64,000 bases of DNA from Nissolia schottii (lineage: Eukaryota > Streptophyta > Magnoliopsida > Fabales > Fabaceae), in the NCBI GenBank assembly GCA_003254905.1, contig QANU01065441.1:1-64000 (forward strand), in the 5' to 3' direction. This document shows, one piece after another, positions 10,278-19,103 of this stretch (position 1 is its first letter; the number at the start of each line of letters is the position of its first letter). The position numbers and the translations under genes were made by a program. The notes below the pieces were generated by a model that saw nothing but the letters and a program-made list of their open reading frames with translations, ran no database searches and was not told where the DNA came from.

Positions 10278-12655
10278 TCAGGATTCACTTGGGAGAACGT
10301 TGAAGAAATGATAAATCTCATCTTCATCGATCACACCTACCTCTGTTGAGCAAACTGAGCAGCAGACTCTTTTGAATGTTTCGTTATTAGTTGAAGGTGC
10401 TTCCCGCAAATCAAATCCTCCGGCCCCTCTATTTCTTTTTCTTGATTGCAGAGTATTCTGCGCTGAGATTCGTTCATTCTCAATCTTACAGTTAACAACA
10501 AATACAGCCCTGTACTGGGTCAAATACTTTTCGTGCCTGCAAGAAACTAATGAAGCTCAGTTTACATCATCGCAGCAATATTGTTCTAAACCAAGGTCTA
10601 ATTTTTTGAGTCCTTGCTATAATAAATTGCTATGTGAATAGATTCTTAAGTCAGACGGAATTTAAAATCATTAGGCAGAGAAAATTTCGATCTAATGAAA
10701 TTTTATGGCGAATATCAAAAGTAATTTCAGCAACTGAACATCTTCCAAATTATAACAATGACCCATACACAATGCTGCTGCTTGATGAATGCGGCATGTA
10801 TGGAAGTATTAACCAGAAGAAGTTGTGGCCACTAAAAGAAAAACAGGACCTAAATGGCAGTAGTTCATGGATGGGATACAATGACAGTGACGCAAAATTG
10901 GTTCAAGTAAAAGCTCATCTTCAAGATGCAGAAGTACTTTCTTCCATTAAAGGGTCAGTTTATGGCAAATGAAAATTATTCTCACTTCAATCTATTCATA
11001 AAAGGCAATCAGAAAACCAGAAATGTCTCCAGATTGTGTCCAAATTGAAAAATGCTTGCTGTGAAGCAACATTCCATTACTTCCTTGTTTTTATGATTTT
11101 ATGAGCAATGGGCATTTTCTTTTTTCCACTCCTGTTCTTGTAGGAAGAACAACTTCTCTACAGTGGACGGTCATTACTCAACTGCATGTGTACTTGCTCT
11201 TGTTGTCTATTATTCCCAATTATTACAAAATACAAGACAAATTTTGTAATGCCTGGACTGCATTTCATAGTATGATAATTTGACAAATCACTTCTATATA
11301 CTAAGATTTAGTTATTATAAAGTCACACACCTGCCAAGCAAAACAATAATTGATGTGATTGCCTGCAAGATATCACAAAATATGAAAGTGTGCAAACATA
11401 CATATTCAAGTTATATACCTTTGACATTGTAGGCAGAGGGTGGTGAAGCAAGCAGGGCAGCTAAGCACAGCATCAGAGTCATGTCCTCGTCTTTTCTTAT
11501 GAACCCACTGTTCATCCTTATTATCAAGGTCTGGATCATAGAACTCTGGTTTGGTAGTGTAGTCTATCTCGTCATCATCAGAAACTGAATCAAATCATAT
11601 AAACCAAAATTAGATGGCCGACTTAATGCAGGGTCGCATATACTGCTGCAGACTTATAGGAAGTAAAGAAAGGATAGCTTTCTAGTTATAGCAGCCATTT
11701 ATAATCTGGATACAAAGTATCAAATTGCAAACAAGTTTATGAAGTTCATCAATGTTACACTCAAAGGGCTGACCCTGCTAAAGATGAAAGAAACTTTAAA
11801 GCATCATCAAACAGTCACTACTAAAAATCACATCCAATTAAACCCTAGCCTCACTATTAAATGCCATGCACATCCAATACAAGCGACATTTATAGAAATT
11901 TTTATTTATATATAGCATGCAACTCAAAGTGACTATTTGAATTCAATCTACTCTTTTCTAAGCTTAGTCTCGAAAACAAAATTAACACATCTTGTATCAA
12001 CATGATACTCTAAGCATGCCCATTTCACTATCAAATCAACCCTATGATGCTGTATAGCAAGTTTACACATGATCCATTCTCTACCATTAATTTTTTAGCT
12101 ACAAATCTATCTACTCTTCAAGCAGGTAGTCAATTATATAAGGGAAATCCAAGCTCCAGACGCATGAGATTGAATCTTAAGATTAGAAAAGTATTCCATA
12201 AGCACAACTATGTTAATTTATATTTGAGGAAAACCTTTGTTTGTGGCAAAGCTTCATCTTCTAAACCCTAGCAGCAATATCTACAAGTATATTTTGGTGC
12301 ATATGATTAAAGAACCTCTTGTTCTTCTCAACTAAACCCTAGCAGCAATATCTATAAGTATATTTTGGTGCATATGATTAAGGAAGCTACTATGGGGAGT
12401 AGTTTATGACGGTCCAATATTCAAACTTTGACATAGCAGAAGAAAATTGTATCCCTTTTTTCTTTTTTGTCCTAGTTTCCCTAAATTCTTATCTACTTAA
12501 ATAAATTCTTCTGCAAAACACAAAACTGCAGCTTGCAGTTTTTCAGAGAAGAGAGAAGAAGAACGGAAAAGAGGAAGAAGATGGAGAAGTTGATCATTAC
12601 CGGTTTGTTGTGAATTGGTGGGTGACTCCTCCTCCTTCCCATCTCCTTTATCCAT
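10278..12655 (-). CDS. E2F-associated phosphoprotein (EAPP) family protein
   Basis: Three exons on the minus strand, 12601-12655, 11419-11584 and 10278-10536, have consensus GT-AG introns and phases that agree. They give 159 aa. The start MDKGDGKEEE (ATG at 12653-12655) was chosen over an in-frame upstream ATG at 12781, because the upstream stretch looks like leader sequence and plant family members are about this short. Visible family traits are SDDDEIDYTTKPEFYDP, then a Cys-rich C-terminal domain with CPAC, CLQCQRHEKY, TQYRAVFVVNC and CCSVC, ending YHFFNVLPSES. The paired cysteines suggest zinc binding. In animals EAPP modulates E2F-dependent transcription; its plant role is unclear. The gene resembles Arabidopsis At5g08320, from memory. 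Confidence 0.9.
12261..12386. repeat. 71-bp-period tandem duplication in EAPP intron 1
   Basis: Two copies of a roughly 54 bp block (CTAAACCCTAGCAGCAATAT ... GCATATGATTAA) at 12261-12314 and 12332-12386. They differ at only a couple of positions, so the duplication is recent. It lies in the first intron of the EAPP gene (11585-12600). Confidence 0.85.
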
Positions 12656-12769
12656 CTCTCCCTCACTCTCTCTCTCTGGAACAGAGACAAAAATCGATTT
12701 TTTTTTTGTTTCTTTTTGGTTAAAAAATAGAGTGAAGCTTGTAGTGCCTTTGTTTTTTGGGCGGTGACA

Positions 12770-12840
12770 TATGGAGCCCAATAAGGCCTATTATTGGCTG
12801 AATCAGTTTGGGCCTATATATTTGGGCCCATATCGCTCAG
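12770..12840 (-). promoter_or_regulatory. Site II-like TGGGCY cluster upstream of EAPP
   Basis: Several GGCCCA/TGGGCC-type motifs lie within 60 bp (GAGCCCAATAAGGCC, GGGCCTATATATTTGGGCCC), 115-180 bp upstream of the EAPP start codon. Such site II elements bind TCP factors and are common in promoters of growth- and proliferation-linked plant genes. The function is inferred from motif and position. Confidence 0.55.
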
Positions 12841-12897
12841 AATACTACGTCCAGTCCATCACTAGAAAATCATGTTGGAGGATCATGATCATGTCAG

Positions 12898-13130
12898 GAT
12901 TAAGTGTCAACTTAGTACTTAAAAAATGTTTCAGCTCTCCTAAGTGGTTCTTAAAAAAAATAAAGTGTTATTGTAGTCTTTGAAATTTTCCCTTACATTA
13001 AAAAAAAATTGCCAATAGAGAGACTAACGGGACAGCATTTTGAAATTCCAAGGATTAAGTTTGTACTTTAATTTTTTCAAGAAGGGCACTAGACATTTTT
13101 TTAGGGACTAAGTTAACACTTAAGTACTTA
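12898..13130. repeat. MITE-like element with ~35 bp terminal inverted repeats
   Basis: The left end (TTAAGTGTCAACTTAGTACT, from about 12900) and the complement of the right end (TTAAGTGTTAACTTAGTCCC, ending about 13126) match over about 35 bp. The interior is about 160 bp with no coding capacity. A target-site duplication is not clear. Confidence 0.55.
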
Positions 13131-13935
13131 ACCCATCTTATTACCTATACATAAAATAAAGAGGATACTAGAGAATAACTGTGTCCAACTTTATATGTTT
13201 CCATTTTTACCTTTGTGATTATAATTATAGTAACTACTCACTGTTTGTTACTTACCCTTACCATTAAAAATAACTGCTCTCTACCAAGCCCCACTAGTTA
13301 TTATTATTACTTTTAAAAGGCTATTCTGTATTTTTTTTATGTTTAGTTTTGATATTTTTTAATCTATTTATTTAATTAGTTTTGAAATAACTTTGTTCAT
13401 TTTTTTTAGTAATTTTGATTATTGGAAACATAATTAAGAATGGAATAAGGTTGTCCAAATGAGAATAAGTGGTCATTGAAAAACATAAAATATCTCTTCT
13501 TTTCTTAATAACACCTGGAAGAGGCTCTTATATTTGAAATAGCACTTATTATTCTTGACTAGCTTTGAAGTTTATAACAATCCAATGAATGGGATTCATG
13601 ATTCATCACATTCCCATTGACATATTCTACCTTCAAATTTACAGAACTTTGTTATAATTTTGGGAATTATGATTATTACTGTTATGATGATCATAATTCA
13701 TATTATTTCTTCTAGACTGTTGTTTCTCTTTTCTTTCAAATCTGTTCTCTTTGTTTGCTGACTAATCTTCTATTTCAAATTTCCCTTCTACATGGCACGA
13801 TCTTAGGAAAAGCCAATCCATGATGCAAGTGCTTGGCATAGAAGCAAGTTCGAGTTGACCTTCTTTTGCTTTCTGCTTGGCTGAAAAGAGGGTCATGACT
13901 CTGAGAAGATTAAGGCCAATGAATCACTTTTACTC
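13131..13935. other. Intergenic, no gene seen
   Basis: AT-rich DNA between the MITE-like element and the small membrane-protein gene. The right end probably contains that gene's 3' UTR. No further structure was recognised. Confidence 0.6.
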
Positions 13936-14346
13936 TCAGCTTAATGATAAGTCTGACATGTAGGAAACTGAAAGTGTAAATGCCACCCAAAATGGCATGA
14001 TAATAGTATAAGGTGCAGGTGCCTTGTCGTCAAACCTTGAGAAAAGGTAGTGCATAAACTTGATTGCCAGAATGAGGAAGCCAATGCAAATGGTTTCTAA
14101 CATATTGCTGATTGATTTTCCTGCTGATTCAGATGGATCGACATAACTATAAGCATCCTTGTATGTTTGGATTAGAGATTTATTAATGCTAGTAAAGTTT
14201 TCAGAATGCCTGAACTCACCAATACTTCCCAAGAGATTGCAATCATTGTCTATCTCAAAATTTCTTGGAGTCCAAGAAATGCATGAGCTGAAAACTGAGC
14301 CTGCAAAAAGCCCCAAAAGGGCATAAAGACAAACACCTTTGTTCAT
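13936..14346 (-). CDS. Small predicted membrane protein, unknown
   Basis: A 136-aa single-exon open frame. The N-terminus (MNKGVCLYALLGLFAGSVFS) looks like a signal peptide or signal anchor. Residues about 84-100 (TICIGFLILAIKFMHYL) and about 114-132 (YTIIMPFWVAFTLSVSYM) are hydrophobic and could span the membrane. Two possible N-glycosylation sites (NFT, NKS) sit in the loop between. A TATA box (TATATAAAGG on the minus strand) lies about 115 bp upstream of the ATG, which supports a real transcription unit. I do not recognise the family. It may be legume-restricted or an exon of a larger gene. Confidence 0.5.
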   Translation of the reverse strand: MNKGVCLYALLGLFAGSVFSSCISWTPRNFEIDNDCNLLGSIGEFRHSENFTSINKSLIQTYKDAYSYVDPSESAGKSISNMLETICIGFLILAIKFMHYLFSRFDDKAPAPYTIIMPFWVAFTLSVSYMSDLSLS

Positions 14347-14455
14347 GTTAAGTTCTCGGACCTTTTTTCCCTCTTCTTTTTTGGTCTCTGTTTGCTTCTT
14401 TTTGTCTTTGAATTAAACACTGCTCACTTATTCTGCTCCAAAGGATATGAAATAG

Positions 14456-14467
14456 TCCTTTATATAA
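14456..14467 (-). promoter_or_regulatory. TATA box of the 136-aa membrane-protein gene
   Basis: CTTATATAAAGG on the minus strand, about 115 bp upstream of the start codon at 14346. This fits transcription starting near 14430 and a 5' leader of about 80 nt. Confidence 0.5.
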
Positions 14468-15060
14468 GAATCCTCAGGGTCTCTAACTGTGTTCAGCACG
14501 CTACATAATGGTTAGTTGACTAGTCCAAGCTCAAAATAAGAATAGGCGAGGTTGTCCAATTATTATTATGCAAGTCAAATTAGTGTTATGGTTTTTGCTA
14601 AGGTGTTTTAATTTGTTAAAGAAATACATGTTTGATTAAGTACCTGCTCTTGCGGGGCAAAGCATATTCCTCGGAGTGCTAAAATAAAAATAGCGCATAG
14701 CATATGACATTCTTGGAGGACACTCAATCAACAACGAATGAAGCAACCAACACCAAATGAAAAAATATATATATCAAGTTATTGACTACTAAATATTTGT
14801 GTATTTTTTTTTCATGCATGCTTATTCACATCCAAAAGTAAATTTCACAGTATAAAAATGTGATATTTTATAATGTTAATTAAGTTAGTCCCTTGATGCA
14901 TTGTGACTTCTGAGTTGCTCATTTTTTTAATTTTATGTTGTAAACTAAAAGTTGATCACATTTCTACTTAAAAAGAGAATGATTAAGATTCTCTAGTTAT
15001 CAAAATGAAAAGTAAAGGATAATGTTCAAGATCTTACAATTTAATTATACATAATATTTA

Positions 15061-16037
15061 AGGTTAATTATGTTTTTAGTCTCTGTAAAATTTCAAAGTT
15101 TGGTTTTAGTCTCTGTATAAAAGTTTTAGTCCCTGTAAAAGTTGAAAATTTGGTTTTAGTCCCTGGGGCTGGATGGAGATAACGACGCTGACGTGACCGT
15201 TAATGACGCTGACGTGACCGTTAATGGCACGACTCAAAATTTTAAAACTTGGCCCATATACCCATCCGACTGACCCGACCCGAAATTAATTTAAAATTAA
15301 AAAAAAAAAAANNNNNNNNNNNNNNNNNNNNNNNNNNNNNNNNNNNNNNNNNNNNNNNNNNNNNNNNNNNNNNNNNNNNNNNNNNNNNNNNNNNNNNNNN
15401 NNNNNNNNNNNNNNNNNNNNNNNNNNNNNNNNNNNNNNNNNNNNNNNNNNNNNNNNNNNNNNNNNNNNNNNNNNNNNNNNNNNNNNNNNNNNNNNNNNNN
15501 NNNNNNNNNNNNNNNNNNNNNNNNNNNNNNNNNNNNNNNNNNNNNNNNNNNNNNNNNNNNNNNNNNNNNNNNNNNNNNNNNNNNNNNNNNNNNNNNNNNN
15601 NNNNNNNNNNNNNNNNNNNNNNNNNNNNNNNNNNNNNNNNNNNNNNNNNNNNNNNNNNNNNNNNNNNNNNNNNNNNNNNNNNNNNNNNNNNNNNNNNNNN
15701 NNNNNNNNNNNNNNNNNNNNNNNNNNNNNNNNNNNNNNNNNNNNNNNNNNNNNNNNNNNNNNNNNNNNNNNNNNNNNNNNNNNNNNNNNNNNNNNNNNNN
15801 NNNNNNNNNNNNNNNNNNNNNNNNNNNNNNNNNNNNNNNNNNNNNNNNNNNNNNNNNNNNNNNNNNNNNNNNNNNNNNNNNNNNNNNNNNNNNNNNNNNN
15901 NNNNNNNNNNNNNNNNNNNNNNNNNNNNNNNNNNNNNACTAAAACCAAATTTTTAACTTTTACAGGGACTAAAACTTTTATACAAAGACTAAAACCAAAC
16001 TTTAAAATTTTACAGGGATTAAAAACATAATTAATCC
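15061..16037. mobile_element. MULE-like long-TIR DNA element containing an assembly gap
   Basis: Inverted ends of about 100 bp (15061-15160 and 15938-16037) share blocks such as TTAATTATGTTTTTAGTC and GGTTTTAGTCCCTG. They are flanked by a perfect 9-bp duplication, TAATATTTA, at 15052-15060 and 16038-16046. A 9-bp duplication and long inverted repeats are characteristic of Mutator-like elements. A 21-bp unit containing GACGTGACC is repeated twice at 15184-15225. The interior is mostly N (15312-15937), so coding content is unknown. Open frames spanning the N run are artefacts. Confidence 0.8.
15312..15937. other. Assembly gap (N run)
   Basis: 626 N. It is bounded by a poly-A run on the left and lies between the arms of a long inverted repeat, so assembly failure at a hairpin or homopolymer is the likely cause. 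The true length may differ. Confidence 0.95.
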
Positions 16038-16130
16038 TAATATTTAGCTCATCTCATCATCTCTAATAAATGGTAAAATCTTGAACATTATCCTCTGCTT
16101 TTCAATTTTAAAAAGTAAAAAATCTTGATC

Positions 16131-17849
16131 CGAAAAAGATTATTTAATAATTACTGTTGAGGAACTTTTTAGTAATGTTCTAAATTCAAATTGTAAGAAC
16201 ATGGATGGAATTTGTATTGACCCAAATGGAGTGAATCCTTTGAAGTGGATATTACACTTGAACGATAAAAAACTCAATTGAAAAAATTCATTTCCCACTA
16301 TCTAGTTATTAGATTACATAATCTTTAAGTGGTTTTGAAAAATATAGCTTTCGAAAGCAGCAATTTTTTTTTTCTCTAAACTTAACCGAATCCAAACCTG
16401 CTCCAAAGCCAATGTGTTGCAGAATCAGCCAATCATGTAATTACTTTGGGAGAAGGGGTAAGGCTGAATAGCTCAAATTGCATAAAAAGAAAGAGCAAAT
16501 AAAGGATGGTAATCATCATTGCAAGATGATCTGTACACAAATAGGAAAAAACTATCACCCCTTTTAAAAGACATTACCCTTTTCTTTTTGCACATGAAAA
16601 ACAACCGTATCTAAAAACTCAATAACTGTGTGTCGTCATGCAATCCCATATTTAGCTATCCACTAGGGGGACAAAAGAAAAAAGAAGATCCTTGAATGGA
16701 CAAAGTTCCTGACCATGATGGATAAGAATCTTTCTTAGAATCCTTACAAGAACTTCTGTAAATATAGCAACGCAACTAATCTATTCACGGAAACTCAGAG
16801 CTGCACAAGATAGTTTCCAATTGTCCAACACGAAACAATACCTGGAGATATAACAAGCACAAACAATCTGTCAGCACTTGATATTAACATGTACCTTCAT
16901 TATTATTGAATGCACATATATTCAAAAACTTCAACAAGCAAACCGCATATTTGCATGCTTCATAGGAGATTATATAATTAAAATAAGAGAATAAACACGA
17001 CCAAAAATCAAACTCAATCCTAAACAATTTCCCCCTTTCCTATACAATTCTATCTTAGATTAAGTACGAGACACAGACAAAAATTCATGATTTATCAAGT
17101 GTGTGTTTAAGTAAGCACCCTACTAGGCATTGGCATTCGAGTGTCATATAGAATAAAGTAGTGGCATTGAGATCACAACACATTGAATTGAGATTGGGCT
17201 TAGAATCAATTAATTTCATTCAATCACCTACCTCTTTCGTTTTATTCTATGAAGCACAACCTTAAATAAAGGTAAACCCTTCTCTATGGATTTTAAAGAA
17301 TTCAGAAGTCAAAGAAACAGTTAGCAGAATTTAACGATGAAAAACACAAAGCCCGATTCAAACCCCTTCCTTTTCTCCCACATACACCACCACTTATTTG
17401 GGGAAGACTTTGGGAGAATGAAAATATAAACATAGAAGATACATACACAATATAACAGTTTAACAGATCGCCTGCCAAAATTTCAGATGCAGTTCAGATT
17501 AATTACTGTTACTCCTCTAAAATGAAAATGACTGTCCTTCAAGAATATACAGAATAGTTTCGAAAAGATATACAAATATACATATCAACACACGAGTTGG
17601 CTCGAGAAGCCGAAATTCAAAACTAATGGTGCTAATTGTTTTCAGAATTGCTACAAAATGTTGGAAGTTTACAAATGCCAAGCCATCACTCATCAATCAC
17701 AGTATACAAAACCAACGGACTCAATCCTAAATAATAATCAAAACACAATGTATCTAAAACCATAATAAAAAATAGTAATATAAACACAAACCAATAATTA
17801 ATCAAAATTCAAAATTGTTTTCTTGGGTTAAAATAACAAACTTACAGTT
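16131..17849 (-). other. 3' UTR and downstream region of the RING-H2 gene, with a probable 3'-UTR intron
   Basis: A strong splice donor (minus strand ACT|GTAAGTTTG, intron from 17845) begins four bases after the RING gene stop codon. A plausible acceptor (ATATCTCCAG) ends the intron at 16842. This would make a 1.0 kb intron wholly in the 3' UTR, with the terminal exon below 16841. It is inferred from splice signals only. No other gene is seen. Confidence 0.5.
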
Positions 17850-18770
17850 TCAATCCAAATCTTCTTGCCTACTTTCCATTCCACTTTCATCACTGTCCTG
17901 AGAAGACACTCCTCCACCAAAAGGATACCGCAACGAAATCCTAAAAGTCCTGTGTATAGATCCATCGCCACCCTCCCGCGGAGACCTGCGCTGCCGGGAC
18001 TCATAATCGGGGTCGTCGGTGGGCAACTCATGCCGGCAAACAGGGCAAGTGTTGTGCAATTCAAGCCACGGCATCAAGCAATCGTCATGGTACACGTGCT
18101 TGCAGGGCATCTGCCTCACCTGCGAGCCCTTCTCGAACTCATCCTGGCAAACCGCGCATTGGTTCAGTTCCGAGCTCAGCAGCTCGTCGTCGACGGTGAC
18201 CGCCGGGAGACTCTCCACGGAGTTCTTCGACGCCGGCGGGGGCCCGTAGCGGTTCGGGTCGTTCTCGGCGATCTGCTGAATCAGCTGCTCGAGGCCGGGA
18301 CCGAGGAAGTAATCGCCGACGTTCACCGGGAGGTGAAACCCTGGCTCAGAAGGATGGTTGATCTCGAACTGGACGTTGGCTCCGTCGGCGCGAAGTCCCT
18401 GGAGGTGGTTCTGGAGGAACATAAACGGATCGAACATCTCGGCTTCGGAGAAATCGGGCCGTGTCCTGGATCCGGAGGAACTGGAGAATAATCGAGGGTT
18501 CTGGAGGTCGATGGTGGTGGAGGCGGAGGAGAGCAAGAGAGGGAGAAAGGACAGAGGGTGGAAAGGGAATTGGGGATCGGGGTCGAAACCGAAGGGGGAA
18601 TTAGGGTTAGGGTTTGATTCGGGATCGGGGTTATTGGTGAACTCTTCGACGAAGCCTTGCAGGCAGATCGGGCAGAAAGGCTCCGATTCATCGAGGACGG
18701 TGATTCTCTGGCTGCACACGTGGCAGAAGAACGGCTTTGCTCTACCGGCGGTGGCCGCGGCGGTCGACAT
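17850..18770 (-). CDS. RING-H2 E3 ubiquitin ligase with N-terminal zinc ribbon
   Basis: Single coding exon of 306 aa starting MSTAAATAGR (ATG at 18768-18770). The frame is open 60 codons further upstream, but that part reads like leader sequence. Residues 16-36 hold a zinc-ribbon (CHVC ... CPIC) of the type found at the N-terminus of plant RING1/CIP8/RDUF-like ligases. The RING-H2 domain is at about 205-246, with CAVC, PCKHVYHDDC, a conserved PW and CPVCR, the C3H2C3 pattern that recruits E2 enzymes. Low-complexity Ser/Pro-rich linkers separate the two domains, and the C-terminal tail is acidic. The likely role is cytosolic or nuclear substrate ubiquitination, often linked to stress responses in this family; the target is unknown. 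Confidence 0.92.
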   Translation of the reverse strand: MSTAAATAGRAKPFFCHVCSQRITVLDESEPFCPICLQGFVEEFTNNPDPESNPNPNSPFGFDPDPQFPFHPLSFLPLLLSSASTTIDLQNPRLFSSSSGSRTRPDFSEAEMFDPFMFLQNHLQGLRADGANVQFEINHPSEPGFHLPVNVGDYFLGPGLEQLIQQIAENDPNRYGPPPASKNSVESLPAVTVDDELLSSELNQCAVCQDEFEKGSQVRQMPCKHVYHDDCLMPWLELHNTCPVCRHELPTDDPDYESRQRRSPREGGDGSIHRTFRISLRYPFGGGVSSQDSDESGMESRQEDLD

Positions 18771-19103
18771 GGTTTTTTTCAGTTCTGAGTTTCTCAGTCC
18801 AACGAAGTGAAGGAAAGTTTTGGCATTCGGCTTCTTCGGTAAAAAAAAAACCGATGAAAGAGAAAACTGGGCCGAATCGAATTGGATCAGCCGAAGACTA
18901 ATTGGGCCAATTTCAAGATTAATTTGGACGGCCCAACCCGATAAGATCATGACAAAAAAAAAGGAGAGAATAAGATAATAATCGACAATGGGGGTGATGA
19001 TGATATTAGAAGAGATATTTAGAGCTACTTGTTCATCTCTGAATTTGGGACAGTGGTTTTAGTGCGAAGGAACTGAACCCCCACTGGAGTTGTTAGGGTT
19101 ATT
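18771..19103. promoter_or_regulatory. Shared divergent promoter region (RING gene / PPR gene)
   Basis: Only 333 bp separate the start codons of two genes transcribed away from each other. The interval holds several GGCCCA/TGGGCC-type motifs (18870-18935, for example TTGGGCCAATTT and ACGGCCCAACCC) and no clear TATA box. Such TATA-poor, site II-rich intervals are typical of constitutively expressed nuclear genes for organelle proteins. A bidirectional promoter is inference from spacing. Confidence 0.6.

Larger units (their letters stand above)
14980..16130. repeat. Older inverted-repeat (MITE-like) element split by a MULE-like insertion
   Basis: Sequence left of the MULE-like element (about 14984-15046) is the imperfect inverse of sequence to its right (about 16066-16127). 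Both arms share the core GGATAATGTTCAAGAT. Because the arms lie outside the inner 9-bp target duplication, they belong to a separate hairpin-type element that was there first. Its own outer boundaries are uncertain. Confidence 0.6.

Noticed and set aside
10634-10972. 112-aa plus-strand frame in EAPP intron 2
   Set aside because: No recognisable domain, no promoter or splice evidence, and it lies within an intron of a well-supported opposite-strand gene.
15249-15956. Open frames of 220-235 codons across the N run
   Set aside because: They are almost entirely X and exist only because N contains no stop codons.
17865-18810. Antisense frames of 76-208 aa over the RING gene
   Set aside because: GC-rich antisense shadows of a strong coding exon with clear RING and zinc-ribbon motifs on the other strand.
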